Assembly (NCBI RefSeq): GCF_900130015.1
Contig: NZ_FQXS01000021.1
Coordinates: 31,122 to 95,121, forward strand
Direction of reading: 5' to 3'
Length of the DNA: 64,000 nt
Origin: Desulfofustis glycolicus DSM 9705
GTDB taxonomy: Bacteria; Desulfobacterota; Desulfobulbia; Desulfobulbales; Desulfocapsaceae
The translations under genes were made by a program, and so were the position numbers. Shown piece by piece: positions 16,885-27,532 of the stretch; position 1 is the stretch's first letter, and each line of letters starts with the position of its first letter. The notes under the pieces are model-generated. The model ran no database searches and was not told where the DNA came from. It was given only the letters and a program-made list of their open reading frames with translations.

Positions 16885-18234
16885 ATGGACCATCAAGCAC
16901 CTGCAATTGTCGCTTTGATCGGCAGACCCAATGTCGGCAAGTCGACTCTGTTTAACCGGATCACCCGATCGCGCAAAGCCATTGTCGACCCGACGCCGGG
17001 CGTCACCAGGGACCGTCACTATGAACGGGTCCTATGGAAGGACCGGCCCTTTATCCTGGTCGATACCGGCGGTATCGATGACAACCCGAACGACGAGATG
17101 GTCACCACCATCCGCGGACAGGCGCTGGCCGCCATCGACGAGGCCGATGTCATTCTCTTCCTGATGGACGGCAAGCAGGGGTTGCTACCGGCCGATTTCG
17201 AGGTGATCGAACTGCTGCGCCGGGTCAGCAAAAAAGTCCTTTATGTGATCAATAAGATCGACGGGCCGGAGCAGGAGCAGGAATTGCTGGCCCCGTTTTA
17301 CGAGCTTGGAGTGGAGCCGCTCTGGGTCGTTTCGGCGGAGCACAAATATGGTTTTCCGACCCTGATGGATGGTCTGGTGGACGCCCTGCCGGAGGAGACT
17401 GCCCCCCTCGACTTGCCGGAAAACACCATTCGGCTCGCCTTTCTCGGGCGGCCCAATGTCGGAAAATCGTCAATGATCAACCTGCTGCTCGGCGAGGATC
17501 GGATGGTCGTGTCGCCCGTTTCCGGTACCACCCGCGATTCGGTGGACACCCTGCTCAGCCACAAGGAGAGAAACTACCTGTTGATCGATACAGCCGGAAT
17601 CAGAAGAAAAGGCAAGACTACCGAGAAACTGGAAAAATTCAGCATCCTGAAGGCGCTGGCGGCCCTTGGCCGATGCGATATCGCGGTGGTGCTGTTGGAC
17701 GCGGAGGAGGGGATTACCGAGCAGGATGCCAAGATCATCGGCTATACCCAGGACCATGGCCGGGCACTCATCCTGCTGCTCAATAAATGGGACCTGGTGG
17801 CGGACGACCGGAAACGGCAGCAGCAGATGCTCGAAGAGATCGGCCGAGCCGTACCCTTTGTCGGCTTTGCCCCGCTGCTCAGCGTCTCGGCCAAAACCGG
17901 TTACGGTTTCAAGCGTCTGTTTCCGACGGCTGGTTCGGTGCACCGGCAGTTTACCGCCACCTTTCCGACTGCGGCACTGAACCGGCTGCTCGGCGATGCA
18001 GTCGAGCACCATTCGCCGCCGATCTACAAAAACAAGCGGCTTAAGTTTTATTACACCACCCAAATCGGCACAGCCCCGCCGACATTCGTCATCATGAGCA
18101 ATAGCTCCAAGGGCGTGCATTTTTCCTACGAGCGGTACTTGACGAATCGCTTCCGGGAAGGGCTCGGACTCGACCGAGTGCCGATCCGCCTGATCTTCAA
18201 AGATAAATCGCAACAGCGCAGCCGGCGGTCTTAA
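16885..18234 (+). CDS. der: Ribosome assembly GTPase Der (EngA)
   Basis: Double-GTPase needed for 50S subunit maturation. Two G domains: GRPNVGKSTLFNR near residue 13 and GRPNVGKSSMINLL near 190, each with its DTGG or DTAGI switch and NKID or NKWD motif, then a KH-like domain ending in arginine- and serine-rich residues. 449 aa is usual. It follows the kinase fusion by 48 bases and ends the plus-strand run; a repeat-rich gap follows. Confidence 0.97.
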   Translation: MDHQAPAIVALIGRPNVGKSTLFNRITRSRKAIVDPTPGVTRDRHYERVLWKDRPFILVDTGGIDDNPNDEMVTTIRGQALAAIDEADVILFLMDGKQGLLPADFEVIELLRRVSKKVLYVINKIDGPEQEQELLAPFYELGVEPLWVVSAEHKYGFPTLMDGLVDALPEETAPLDLPENTIRLAFLGRPNVGKSSMINLLLGEDRMVVSPVSGTTRDSVDTLLSHKERNYLLIDTAGIRRKGKTTEKLEKFSILKALAALGRCDIAVVLLDAEEGITEQDAKIIGYTQDHGRALILLLNKWDLVADDRKRQQQMLEEIGRAVPFVGFAPLLSVSAKTGYGFKRLFPTAGSVHRQFTATFPTAALNRLLGDAVEHHSPPIYKNKRLKFYYTTQIGTAPPTFVIMSNSSKGVHFSYERYLTNRFREGLGLDRVPIRLIFKDKSQQRSRRS

Positions 18235-18251
18235 CCAACGGCGGGACAAAT

Positions 18252-18294
18252 CTCAACCATCGGCGGGACAGGTTTTAACCTGTCCTCCGCTAAC
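18252..18294 (-). repeat. R2 satellite module, copy B
   Basis: The core GGACAGGTTTTAACCTGTCC is a 20-bp inverted repeat just after der. It matches 1205-1250 on the opposite strand, including flanks. Placed right after a stop codon, it could also fold as a terminator, though no T-run follows. Confidence 0.65.
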
Positions 18295-18410
18295 TTCTGT
18301 CCTTCGCCAACTCTTGCCTACCGCTAACTTCTAAACTCCTCTCCTGCGCTGTAGTTCAGCCAGCAAGCAGCCAGGGCGTAACTCTGTTTTATAGACTGGT
18401 CGCCCTGCGC

Positions 18411-18586
18411 ATGGTTCCCATTACCTCCGGCTGCTGCGCTGCGGCCTGATCGGCTGGCTTCCGAGGCCGGCAGACAGGCCATCCATGGCCTGGCCGCCGG
18501 CTGCGGACGTCCTGTCCGCAGCCCTACGGGCCTGATTCTCCAGCCCGCCGGGCCTCCGCGATGCATCCTCCGGCAATGCGAACCAT
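18411..18586 (-). repeat. R2 palindromic repeat, copy B (longest)
   Basis: Bounded by ATGGTT and its inverse AACCAT. The core matches copies A and C on the opposite strand: CCTCCGGCTGCTGCGCTGCGG on one side, CCGCGATGCATCCTCCGG on the other. It holds an extra inner palindrome around GGCCATCCATGGCC that the others lack. It accounts for most of the 400-base gap between der and the aminotransferase gene, in which I see no gene. Confidence 0.8.
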
Positions 18587-18637
18587 GCGGTTGTATCCTG
18601 CGGCTGCCGGGTCGAATCTGAATTGGTTGATCTGATC

Positions 18638-19822
18638 TTACTCGCGGGCCCGGTCGAAGGCTGTCTTGAAGCCGGCTGCCGAGCGGGCGATGACCTGGTC
18701 GTCGGTGCAGAAGGCGAGTCGCATATGGCCGGGTGAGCCGAAGCCCCGCCCCGGTACGGCCAGGATTTTTTCCTCCTGCAGCAGCGCACAGAAGCGGACG
18801 TCATCGTCGATCGGCGTTTTCGGGAAGAGATAAAAGGCGCCTTTGGGCGCGAGAAACTGGTAGCCGATATCGGCCAGCAGCGAGCAGAATAGTTCTCGCC
18901 GCCGGGCGTAAATCGATGTGTCGCTGGAAACATCCTGCAATTCGGCGACCACCCGCTGCATGAAAGCGGGTGCATTGACGAAGCCGAGGATCCTGGTGGC
19001 CAGGGTCATCGCGTCGAGCAGTGCGGTTTTATCGTCGGCCTGTGGGTGAACGGCCAGATAGCCGATTCGCTCGCCGGGCAGGGACAGGTCTTTGGAGAAA
19101 GAGGACAACACGATACTGTTACGAACAAGCTGAAAAATCGGCGGCACCACGCAACCATCGAAGACGATCTTGCGATACGGTTCATCGGAGATCAGGTAGA
19201 TGGTCGAGCCGAAACGGTTGCCGACTTCCTCGAGCAGATCGCCGAGCGCGCTGATCGCCGCACCATCATAGACTTGGCCGGTGGGGTTGTTCGGCGAGTT
19301 GATGATGATCGCCCGGGTCTTCTCGGTGATGGCCGCGGCAATGGCCGGGAGATCGAGGTTGAACTCCCCGTCAGTGTGGACGACCACGGCCGAGCCGCCG
19401 TGATTGTCGATATAAAACCCGTATTCGACAAAATAGGGCGCCAGCACGATGACTTCCTCACCGGGGTTGAGCAGGGCCTTCATCACCACATTAAGGGCGC
19501 CGGCGGCGCCGCAGGCCATCAGCAAGTCGCCGTGATCGATGGTGACACCCTGTTCGGTCGACATCCGGGCGGCGATGGCCTCCCGGACCCAGGGCAGACC
19601 GCCGTTGGGCATATAGCTGTGCTGACCGGGCGTGGTATCCCGGGCTGTCTCCTGCAAGATCTCGCGAAACTGCGGCGGCGGCGGGACGTCGGGGTTGCCG
19701 AGGCTGAAGTCGCAGACTTGGTCGGCGCCGTACTGGATCTTGAGCTTGGCGCCCTCTTCAAACATCTTCCTTATCCACGAGGATTGCGCGGAGAACTGCT
19801 TCATTTTTTCGGATATGGCCAT
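18638..19822 (-). CDS. Class I/II PLP-dependent aminotransferase
   Basis: Fold-type I aminotransferase of 394 aa, substrate unknown. Visible: FSLGNPDVPPPP near the N-terminus, GAAGALNVVMKAL in the cofactor phosphate region, NSPNNPTGQVY with the conserved Asn, SDEPYRKI, and the PLP lysine in SSFSKDLSLPGERIGY. The ATG at 19822 begins MAISEKMKQF. It follows the J-domain gene by 62 bases and could be the last gene of the ftsY unit. Confidence 0.9.
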   Translation of the reverse strand: MAISEKMKQFSAQSSWIRKMFEEGAKLKIQYGADQVCDFSLGNPDVPPPPQFREILQETARDTTPGQHSYMPNGGLPWVREAIAARMSTEQGVTIDHGDLLMACGAAGALNVVMKALLNPGEEVIVLAPYFVEYGFYIDNHGGSAVVVHTDGEFNLDLPAIAAAITEKTRAIIINSPNNPTGQVYDGAAISALGDLLEEVGNRFGSTIYLISDEPYRKIVFDGCVVPPIFQLVRNSIVLSSFSKDLSLPGERIGYLAVHPQADDKTALLDAMTLATRILGFVNAPAFMQRVVAELQDVSSDTSIYARRRELFCSLLADIGYQFLAPKGAFYLFPKTPIDDDVRFCALLQEEKILAVPGRGFGSPGHMRLAFCTDDQVIARSAAGFKTAFDRARE

Positions 19823-19884
19823 GATTCCCTCACTGGTTGTCTGGCGCTGTCCCTGCGGCGGCTGGTATCGGGGGCGCCGTCTGG

Positions 19885-20721
19885 TCAGGCGAATTTTTTC
19901 TTGAAATAATCGTACGCACTGTTGATTTCCTTCATTTTTTCTTCCGCCACGGAGCGGAATTCATCCCCGAGGTGGGACACCTTGTCGGGATGGTATTTCA
20001 TGCTGAGTCGGCGATAGGCCTTTTTTATGGTCTCCATGTCGGCGCCCGGTTCGAGACCGAGGACCGCGTAATACTGGCTGTCGCTTTCCCGGGCGGTGGC
20101 GGTCTGCTGCTGCCGGCGATAGGTGTACTTGGCCTCGATGGTGCGCAGGTCGTAGTCAGCGATCCCGAGAAAGACAGCAATACGCCGGGCGGTCTGCAAT
20201 TCGTTGTCCGGCGGTGGATCCTTGGTGAAGATGATCTGATAGATCAGTTCAAGCAGGATCAGACGCGGCTCGTAGGCGAAGGTGGAGCGAAATTCCTGGA
20301 GCAGCATCTCGAGGGATTCGGTGGCACCGGTCGCTTCCTTGATCAGGTTTTTAACCCAGGCCATCTGGGTCTGGTTGTAGCGCAGGTTGACCTGGAAGAA
20401 GCGCTGGATGGTCTGGACTTCGTCCCGGGAGACGTGCCCGTCGAGCTGAGCGATCTTGACTAGAATTCTAACCAGCAGCCAGACGAAACGGTTGTGACTT
20501 TCGGTCTGCGACGCTTCGTAGGTGGCGATGCGGTTTCGCGCCCAATAGGAAAAGCCCCAGAACAGGGCGATAAAGAGCAGGACCGCAAAAAAGCCGGAGA
20601 AAAAGAGAAAGCCGAGCAGGTTGATCAACGCCGGGGCGCCGCCGGTGACAAACACGATGAGCAGCAGAATCAGCAGGCAGCCGCCGCAGCCGGGCGGTTG
20701 CCGTTGTTGGTAACGCATCAT
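19885..20721 (-). CDS. Membrane TerB/J-domain protein (DjlA-like)
   Basis: A 278-aa protein with an N-terminal hydrophobic region (about 10-60, probably two helices), a central TerB-like helical domain (about 75-190) and a C-terminal J domain with the HPD triad in [10 protein letters not shown] domains stimulate DnaK ATPase; the architecture resembles DjlA, a membrane co-chaperone. The start overlaps the ftsY stop (ATGA), so it is coupled to the membrane-targeting receptor gene. Its clients are unknown. Confidence 0.85.
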   Translation of the reverse strand: MMRYQQRQPPGCGGCLLILLLIVFVTGGAPALINLLGFLFFSGFFAVLLFIALFWGFSYWARNRIATYEASQTESHNRFVWLLVRILVKIAQLDGHVSRDEVQTIQRFFQVNLRYNQTQMAWVKNLIKEATGATESLEMLLQEFRSTFAYEPRLILLELIYQIIFTKDPPPDNELQTARRIAVFLGIADYDLRTIEAKYTYRRQQQTATARESDSQYYAVLGLEPGADMETIKKAYRRLSMKYHPDKVSHLGDEFRSVAEEKMKEINSAYDYFKKKFA

Positions 20722-21899
20722 GACTCAGAAGTGTGGAGCTGGTCGGAAGAATGGTCGTCGTCGCTTTCGGTCGCGAACAACGCCTCGATGAATTCGTCGG
20801 CATCGAAGTCGCGCAGGTCGTCGATCTTCTCACCGACGCCGATGAAGCGGATCGGCAGTTGCAACTCCCGGGTGATATTGGCGACGATGCCGCCTTTGGC
20901 GGTTCCGTCCAGTTTGGTCAGAGCGATCCCGGTTACCCCGATCGCCTCGTTGAACAGGGTGGCTTGGGAAATGCCGTTTTGGCCGGTGGTCGCGTCGATC
21001 ACCAGCAGCACCTCGTGCGGTGCGTCTGGCAATTGTTTGGTGATGACGCGTTTGATCTTTTTCAATTCATCCATCAGGTTGGCGCGGGTGTGCAGGCGGC
21101 CGGCGGTGTCGATCAGGACCACGTCATAGCCCTTGCTGACGGCCATGGCCATTGCATCGAAGACCACCGAGGAGGGGTCCGCGCCCTCATGCTGGGCGAT
21201 GACTCGGGCGTCGTTGCGCTCGCCCCAGATCTTCAACTGGGAGATGGCCGCCGCCCGAAAGGTGTCGGCGGCAACGAGCAGCACGGATCTGCCGGCGGCG
21301 TGGAATTTGGCCCCGATTTTGCCGATGGTGGTGGTTTTACCGACGCCGTTGACGCCGACGACCATCATCACGAACGGTCCCTGTTGCGGCATAACCAGTT
21401 CGGCAGGGCGGTTGGTGGCGGTGAGATAGGATTTCAGAGCGTCCTTGATAATATGCTTGAGCTGCTGCGGGTCGGATAGGTTGTCACGCTTGACCTGCCT
21501 GCGTGCCGTTTCCAGCAGTTCCATCGTCGTGGCGATGCCGAGGTCGGCGGTGACGAGGATCTCTTCGAGTTCGTCGAAAAGGGCGGCGTCAATCTGTTTT
21601 TTGCCGAGAAACAATTCATCGATGCGCTGGGTAAACGACTCCCTGGTTCGGGCTAGCCGCTCCGAGAGTTTTTTGAAGATGGACGGGGACGATTTTTCGG
21701 GCTTTTCCGGGGGGACAACAGCAGCGGGAGGCTTGGTCGGAGGCGCGGTTTGCGCCACCGCCGGGTCGGTTATTTCCGGTTCTTCGATGGTTGCGTCCGG
21801 TTCTTCTCCGGGTGCGTCAGCCGGTTGCTGTCGCGAAGCATCATCTTCGGGACTGTCGGGGAAAGGGCTCTTTTTTTTCTTACGAAACCAGCCGAGCAT
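20718..21899 (-). CDS. ftsY: Signal recognition particle receptor FtsY
   Basis: Membrane receptor GTPase for SRP-ribosome complexes. It starts [11 protein letters not shown], a short basic membrane-binding helix, followed by an acidic, proline-rich A region (to about 95) and the NG domain with [23 protein letters not shown] and [10 protein letters not shown]. The ATG at 21899 gives 393 aa; the frame runs 19 codons further without features. A 298-base divergent interval separates it from mrp and should hold both promoters; I see no further gene there. Confidence 0.96.
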   Translation of the reverse strand: MLGWFRKKKKSPFPDSPEDDASRQQPADAPGEEPDATIEEPEITDPAVAQTAPPTKPPAAVVPPEKPEKSSPSIFKKLSERLARTRESFTQRIDELFLGKKQIDAALFDELEEILVTADLGIATTMELLETARRQVKRDNLSDPQQLKHIIKDALKSYLTATNRPAELVMPQQGPFVMMVVGVNGVGKTTTIGKIGAKFHAAGRSVLLVAADTFRAAAISQLKIWGERNDARVIAQHEGADPSSVVFDAMAMAVSKGYDVVLIDTAGRLHTRANLMDELKKIKRVITKQLPDAPHEVLLVIDATTGQNGISQATLFNEAIGVTGIALTKLDGTAKGGIVANITRELQLPIRFIGVGEKIDDLRDFDADEFIEALFATESDDDHSSDQLHTSES

Positions 21900-22197
21900 A
21901 CATGTTATCCTGTAGAGGTTGATTGCCGGTCGCCTCTGTGTCGGTGCTGGAGGCACCGGACAGGCGGAACGGGCATCTCTGTCGATACCAAGTCAACACT
22001 GTATATTACGGGCTTGGCGTGCAGAACGCAACAAAAAGAGCGCGTTTGCTCGTCGTGTCGCACCATGGCGCAGAAGGCGATCAGATTTGCATTTACACAA
22101 AATGAGTTGCTTTTCAGGTGAGCGGCATTAATGTAGAGTCGCCGTTTCAGATTGAATCGGCATTCATACACTATTCTTTGTTTCAGGAGGAAGCAGC

Positions 22198-23154
22198 ATG
22201 TCTCAATCATGTGATAGTAGCGGTTCGTGTGCTACCAAAGCAACCAAGGAATCGCAACAGGCGGCACTGGCCCAGCAGGATAACGCCATCACCCGGTCGC
22301 TGGGAAAGATCAAAAACAAGATCCTGGTGATGAGCGGCAAGGGCGGCGTCGGTAAGTCCACGGTTTCCGTCAATCTGGCACTCAGTCTTGCCCAGCAGGG
22401 CTATCAGGTCGGCCTTATGGATGTCGACATCCACGGACCCGACGTAGTGCGGATGCTCAACCTGCAGGGGACTCTCGAAGCACCGTCCGCTCCCGACGCA
22501 CTGGTCCCGCCGCTGCGCTACAATGACAACCTCAAGGTCGTGTCCCTGGAATACATGATGCGCGATCGGGACGAGGCGATCATCTGGCGTGGTCCTCTCA
22601 AGATTCAAGCGATCCGACAGTTTATCGCCGACATGGATTGGGGCGAGCTCGATTACCTGATTATCGATGCCCCTCCCGGCACCGGCGACGAGCCGTTGAC
22701 GGTGGCGCAGACGATTCCGCTGGTCAAGGCGATTGTGGTGACGACGCCGCAGAAAGTGGCCTTGGCCGATGTCCGCAAATCAATCAATTTCTGCCGCTCG
22801 GTCAATGTCGAGATCGTCGGTGTGGTCGAGAACATGTCCGGCTTCGTCTGTCCGCACTGCAATCAGACTGTCGATATCTTCAAGTCCGGCGGCGGCGAGG
22901 AAGTGGCCCGAGAGTTCGATCTGCCGTTTCTCGGCCGGGTGCCGATGGATCCGAAGGTCGTTGCTGCCGGGGATGATGGTGTGCCGTACCTCTCTACGAC
23001 CACGGACAGTCCGGCGGTGCAGGCGTTTGGTGAGATCGTTGCCGCCATCGAACGGCGCCTGCCGCCGGTGGCCGCCCCATCCCCGCTGAAGATGGCCGGT
23101 GCCGGAGCCTGTGCTTGTTCATCGGGTGGTTGCGGTTCGCAGAAAGGTTCGTGA
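22198..23154 (+). CDS. Mrp/NBP35-family iron-sulfur cluster carrier ATPase
   Basis: P-loop ATPase that holds and delivers Fe-S clusters to apo-proteins. It has the deviant Walker A MSGKGGVGKST (45-55), IDAPPGTGDEPLT, and the bridging cluster ligands C218 and C221 in FVCPHCNQ. The N-terminus (CDSSGSC) and C-terminus (CACSSGGCG) add more cysteines, as in many anaerobe homologues. 318 aa. AGGAGG precedes ATG 22198 at normal spacing. Confidence 0.93.
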   Translation: MSQSCDSSGSCATKATKESQQAALAQQDNAITRSLGKIKNKILVMSGKGGVGKSTVSVNLALSLAQQGYQVGLMDVDIHGPDVVRMLNLQGTLEAPSAPDALVPPLRYNDNLKVVSLEYMMRDRDEAIIWRGPLKIQAIRQFIADMDWGELDYLIIDAPPGTGDEPLTVAQTIPLVKAIVVTTPQKVALADVRKSINFCRSVNVEIVGVVENMSGFVCPHCNQTVDIFKSGGGEEVAREFDLPFLGRVPMDPKVVAAGDDGVPYLSTTTDSPAVQAFGEIVAAIERRLPPVAAPSPLKMAGAGACACSSGGCGSQKGS

Positions 23155-23228
23155 GGGACTTTCCTTTTTTCGCCGGAGATGGCATGATAGATGCCACACT
23201 GCGATGGGTGTCAACCTGCAAACCAATG

Positions 23229-23368
23229 GGGAGCTTGGAAACATCGGAATTTCGACCAAAATCGAGGCGCGCAAGATAATTTCTACCGCAGGCATAGATG
23301 ATATTCCGAGGATAAAATTTGATTGCGCAACGATGAGACCGGGCGGAATGGCAATTTTCAAGGTTCCC
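23229..23368 (+). mobile_element. 140-bp MITE-like element, copy 2
   Basis: Starts GGGAGCTTGGAAAC and ends TTTTCAAGGTTCCC, with a perfect 5-bp direct repeat CAATG on both sides (23224-23228, 23369-23373). Same length and orientation as copy 1. It ends 19 bases before the MBL-fold hydrolase start, so it may supply or disturb that gene's leader. Confidence 0.87.
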
Positions 23369-23387
23369 CAATGATGATCGGATTATT

Positions 23388-24017
23388 ATGAAAGTGGAAC
23401 AGCATATTGTCGGAATGATGGGGGTCTGCTGTTATGTGCTCAGCTGTGAGAAAACCGGCAAAGCGGCCATTGTCGATCCCGGCGGCGACGAGGACCGGGT
23501 GCTGGCCGCGGTCGACCGGGCCGGGCTCGAGGTCGTGTCGATCATTGCCACCCACGGTCACCCCGATCATGTCTGCGGCAATCGCCGGATCAAAGAGGCG
23601 ACCGGCGCCCAAATCATCATGCACGCGGCCGACGACGATTTCTTCAATCAGCCCAATATCAAGAATTATTTCTCGATGCTCGGGCTCGAGGAATCGCCGC
23701 AGGCCGATCGGCGTGTCACCGACGGCGATGTGATCACCATCGGTGAAGAATCCCTGCAGGTTATCCACACGCCGGGCCACACCCCCGGCGGTATGTGTCT
23801 CTATAACCCGCCCGATCTGCTCACCGGTGACACGCTCTTTGTCGGCGGCATCGGGCGGACCGATTTTCCCGGCGGCTCGCATAACGAACTGATCGCTTCC
23901 ATCGTCGAAAAATTGCTCGTCCTGCCCCCCGAGACCGTTGTCTGGCCGGGCCACGGTTACGGCGGTAGCCGTTCGACCATCGTGGAAGAACACCGCTCCA
24001 ACCCCTACCTCAGATAA
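23388..24017 (+). CDS. MBL-fold metallohydrolase (glyoxalase II-like)
   Basis: A 209-aa metallo-beta-lactamase-fold hydrolase with the metal motif THGHPDH, the second histidine in HTPGHTPGG, the bridging Asp in [14 protein letters not shown] and the last His in PGHGYGG. It lacks the C-terminal helical domain of classical glyoxalase II, as in the short GloC type. The substrate may be a thioester, unproven. No strong ribosome site is seen before ATG 23388; the MITE ends just upstream. selB starts 10 bases after it. Confidence 0.88.
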   Translation: MKVEQHIVGMMGVCCYVLSCEKTGKAAIVDPGGDEDRVLAAVDRAGLEVVSIIATHGHPDHVCGNRRIKEATGAQIIMHAADDDFFNQPNIKNYFSMLGLEESPQADRRVTDGDVITIGEESLQVIHTPGHTPGGMCLYNPPDLLTGDTLFVGGIGRTDFPGGSHNELIASIVEKLLVLPPETVVWPGHGYGGSRSTIVEEHRSNPYLR

Positions 24018-24027
24018 CCGCTTTTCC

Positions 24028-25959
24028 ATGCGTGAAATTGTTCTCGGGACCGCCGGCCATGTCGACCACGGTAAAACCAGTTTCATCCGTGCGCTGACCG
24101 GCATCGAGACCGATCGGCTGAAAGAGGAGAAGAAGCGGGGCATCACCATCGAACTGGGCTTTGCCTACCTTGATCTGCCGTGCGGACACCGTATCGGTAT
24201 CGTCGATGTGCCGGGCCACGAGCGTTTTGTCAAAAACATGGTGGCCGGGGTTACCGGCATGGACCTGCTCGCCTTTGTCATTGCGGCCGATGAAGGGATC
24301 ATGCCGCAGACCCGGGAGCATTTCGATATCTGCCGGCTGCTCGGGGTTGATGAAGGATTCGTGGTGATCACCAAAAAGGATCTGGTCGACGAGGACTGGC
24401 TGGAGATGGTCATCGAGGAGGTTGACGATTTCTGCCGCGGCAGTTTTCTTGAAGGGGCGCCGATTGTCACGGTCTCATCGGTCAGTGGCGAAGGGCTCGA
24501 TCAGGTGATCGACATTATCGATCAGTTTGTCCGGCAGCACCAGTTCACCGAGGCCTTCGGGCCGTTTCGGCTACCCATCGACCGGGTTTTTGCGATGAAG
24601 GGCTTTGGCGCCGTCGTAACCGGCACGTCGATTTCCGGCCGCACCGCGCTCGGCGACGAACTGCGCCTCTATCCCGGCGACCGTAGCGCCAAGGTGCGCG
24701 GTATCCAGGTGCATTCCCGGACGGTGGACGTGGTCGAGGCGGGGCATCGCACGGCGATCAACCTCCAGGGAACCGAACTGGAAGAGATCAGTCGCGGCAT
24801 GGTGCTGGCCACGCCGGGGTGTCTCGAAGCAAATTTCATGCTCGACTGCTCATTGTTCTATCTGCCGGCCAACCAGAAACCGCTCAAGCATCGCACCCGG
24901 GTACGCGTCCACCTCGGTACCGCCGAGCTGACCGGCCGGGTTTCCCTGCTGACCGCCGATGAAATTAAGCCCGGCGAGGAGCTGCCGGTGCAACTCCTGC
25001 TGGAGGAACCGGTCGCAGTCTGGCCGGGCGATCGCTACGTTATCCGCAGCTATTCGCCGGTGGTGACCATCGGCGGCGGCGAGGTGCTCGGCAGTCAGGC
25101 GCCGAAAAAACGCAAGCGGTTGGCGGAAAAAGACCGTGCCTACAATGAATCGGTGTTTCAGATCCTGCAGCACGGCAGCGTTGAGGACAGGCTGCTGCTC
25201 TTTCTGAAAGAGGCCTGGACCATCGGACTGACGTTTGACCAATTGGCGGTCCGGCTCGGGATATTCGGCAAGCAGCTGACGAAACTGCTCGGCGTGCCGT
25301 TGTCGGCCAAACGCATCGTTGTCGTCGATTCGGCGGCGCAGCGCTACCTGGCAAAGGAAGCCGCGGACGATGTGACCGCGACCATCGTCTCTTCGCTGAC
25401 CGCCTACCACCAGTCCCATCCGTTGAAAAACGGCCTCTCCAAGGAAGAGGTGCGCTCCGGGTTCAAGAGCCATGTCAACCCGAAGGTGTTCAACTATTGT
25501 TTAAACGAGCTGTTGCGCAAAAATGTGGTGGTGCAGGAAGAATCGGTGATTCGCCTGGCCGGCCACCAGGTGGCGCTGAAGGCCGACGAGAAACAGCTGC
25601 GGAGCGACCTGCAGGCCTGGTACCGCCAACGCGGCCTGATGACCCCGACCGTCAAGGAAACGTACGAGCGCTTCGCCGACTACCCGGCCGAGCTGGTCAA
25701 GAGTGTGATCGATCTGTTGCTCAAGGACGGCACCCTGATGAAGGTCAGCGAGGCGCTGTACTTCGATGCCGCCCAGTTGCAGGATCTGCAGGAGAAGGTA
25801 ACGGCCCATCTGCGGGAACACGGAGAGATCGACGCCCCCGGCTTCAAGGAGCTGAGCGGCCTGACCAGAAAGTTCTCCATCCCGATCCTCGAGTACCTGG
25901 ATCGGATCAAATTGACCATCAGGATCGGCGATAAGCGGGTCCTGCGCAAGAAGGGCTGA
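24028..25959 (+). CDS. selB: Selenocysteine-specific elongation factor SelB
   Basis: Brings selenocysteyl-tRNA to UGA codons marked by a SECIS hairpin. It begins [19 protein letters not shown] with G1, then [25 protein letters not shown] and [11 protein letters not shown]-terminal winged-helix repeats (about 400-643) bind the SECIS. ATG 24028 gives 643 aa, near the usual length. Its presence implies selenoproteins somewhere in the genome, but I found no in-frame UGA gene or selA/selC here. Confidence 0.95.
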   Translation: MREIVLGTAGHVDHGKTSFIRALTGIETDRLKEEKKRGITIELGFAYLDLPCGHRIGIVDVPGHERFVKNMVAGVTGMDLLAFVIAADEGIMPQTREHFDICRLLGVDEGFVVITKKDLVDEDWLEMVIEEVDDFCRGSFLEGAPIVTVSSVSGEGLDQVIDIIDQFVRQHQFTEAFGPFRLPIDRVFAMKGFGAVVTGTSISGRTALGDELRLYPGDRSAKVRGIQVHSRTVDVVEAGHRTAINLQGTELEEISRGMVLATPGCLEANFMLDCSLFYLPANQKPLKHRTRVRVHLGTAELTGRVSLLTADEIKPGEELPVQLLLEEPVAVWPGDRYVIRSYSPVVTIGGGEVLGSQAPKKRKRLAEKDRAYNESVFQILQHGSVEDRLLLFLKEAWTIGLTFDQLAVRLGIFGKQLTKLLGVPLSAKRIVVVDSAAQRYLAKEAADDVTATIVSSLTAYHQSHPLKNGLSKEEVRSGFKSHVNPKVFNYCLNELLRKNVVVQEESVIRLAGHQVALKADEKQLRSDLQAWYRQRGLMTPTVKETYERFADYPAELVKSVIDLLLKDGTLMKVSEALYFDAAQLQDLQEKVTAHLREHGEIDAPGFKELSGLTRKFSIPILEYLDRIKLTIRIGDKRVLRKKG

Positions 25960-25984
25960 TTCGGCCATCAAGCAGCAGTGCCGT

Positions 25985-27385
25985 TTACGATTCTTCGTTT
26001 CGCCACACGATGGCCAACACTCGTCTGGTCTGCTCGCTTATCCTGACTCGATCACTAATGACCAACCCGGGGATGGCGACGATGTCCGGGCCGCAGGCGA
26101 GGACCGGATAGCGGTGCCGCCGGTGGCGCGGTATCTTGCGGTCGCTGAGCAAACGATTGACCTTCTTGCTGCCCGGCGCTCCGATCGGCACGAATCGTTC
26201 GCCGGCGGCCGGGGCCCGGAGAACCAGCGGAAACGGGGCAAGATCACCATCGATCAGCAGCGTTCCACCATCGGGTGTCCCCGGCGCTGGTGCCAGCGCC
26301 AGTTCGATCGAGGCGGCGTGGTGGGGGAGCGGGTAGATACCCGGGCCGTCAAGTGTCAGCACCGCTCCGAAGCTGTCAGGGTGACCGTGTCCCGGTTGCC
26401 TGGTGTGTGTTGAAAAGACCATGGTCTGTCCAATTTTTCGGGCACGGATGGTACCGGGCAGGTCGAGGCGGGCGCCGTCTTTTCCCGAGGCAATGCACTG
26501 CAGCAGATCCTCGATGTGTCGGAAACTCGGCCTGCTGCCGCTCTGCCAGCAGATCTTTTCCAGCAGCCGTCGCTGCAGGGCCCGGTGCAGGTCGTTGAAG
26601 GGTGCCAGCGAAAGAGTGAATCCGGCGGCAGCTGTCCCGGATACCAGATCACCATAGTGGCTGTCGACAATGAGGCGCAGATAATCGTCATCACCGGAAC
26701 AAATCGCCGCCATGCTGCGCAGGGTTTTCCTGATTGCGCTGTTGTACCCCCGTTCCAGCAACGGCAACAGCTCGAGGCGCACCCGGTTACGCAGAAAGCG
26801 TGTCGAGAGGTTGCTGCTGTCGACGGTTGAAGCGATGCCGCGTGCATGTAGATAGCTCGCCAGTTCCTGTTTGCTGACGCCGAGCAGCGGGCGAATGATG
26901 CGGCCGTTTTTCCAGGCCATGCCGGCCAGTCCCTGGAGGCCGGTGCCCCTGATCAATCTGATCAACACTTCCTCGGCCTGATCGTCGCTGGTATGACCGA
27001 CGGCAATCGATTCGGCGTCGCAGGCTGATCGCACCTGTTCCAGGGCCCGGTAGCGAAGTCGCCGGCCACAGGCCTCGAGGGATTCGCCGCTGCGCTGCCG
27101 CTCCTTTCTCACGTCGATCGCGACAATGCGGCAATCCTGCGCCAGCCACCGGCAGTGGTCTTCGACCAGCCGCTGCTCATGGATTGTTTCTTCCGGACGT
27201 AGACCGTGGTCGACATAGACTGCCGTCAACCGGCAGCCGGGCAACAGGTCGGCGAGCAGGTGGAGCAGGGCGACCGAGTCGCTGCCGCCGGAAACACCAA
27301 CGACCAGGTGCGCATCGGCGGTGACCAGCCGGTGGTGACTGATCGCTTGCCGGACAGCGGCGTGGAGGGGCGTGCTTGTCGTCAT
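25985..27385 (-). CDS. tilS: tRNA(Ile)-lysidine synthase
   Basis: Modifies C34 of the CAU-anticodon tRNA-Ile to lysidine, changing its reading to AUA. N-terminal PP-loop domain with VSGGSDSVALLH (32-37 core), YVDHGLRPEE and VGHTSDDQAEEVLIRL; TilS substrate-binding and C-terminal domains follow, ending near GSKKVNRLLSDRKIPRHRR. 466 aa. It converges with selB (25-base gap) and diverges from the response regulator. Confidence 0.95.
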   Translation of the reverse strand: MTTSTPLHAAVRQAISHHRLVTADAHLVVGVSGGSDSVALLHLLADLLPGCRLTAVYVDHGLRPEETIHEQRLVEDHCRWLAQDCRIVAIDVRKERQRSGESLEACGRRLRYRALEQVRSACDAESIAVGHTSDDQAEEVLIRLIRGTGLQGLAGMAWKNGRIIRPLLGVSKQELASYLHARGIASTVDSSNLSTRFLRNRVRLELLPLLERGYNSAIRKTLRSMAAICSGDDDYLRLIVDSHYGDLVSGTAAAGFTLSLAPFNDLHRALQRRLLEKICWQSGSRPSFRHIEDLLQCIASGKDGARLDLPGTIRARKIGQTMVFSTHTRQPGHGHPDSFGAVLTLDGPGIYPLPHHAASIELALAPAPGTPDGGTLLIDGDLAPFPLVLRAPAAGERFVPIGAPGSKKVNRLLSDRKIPRHRRHRYPVLACGPDIVAIPGLVISDRVRISEQTRRVLAIVWRNEES

Positions 27386-27532
27386 GGCGTTGATGGCATC
27401 AAAAAGTCCGATTTGGTGAGCTTTTTGTTTGCTTTGCGAAATCTTTGGTATACCATACGGAAAAGGTGCCGCTGGCGCAACAGACCTTTTCGTCCGCCTC
27501 AGCGTGGTTGGTTTGTCACGGGATCGTCAGTC

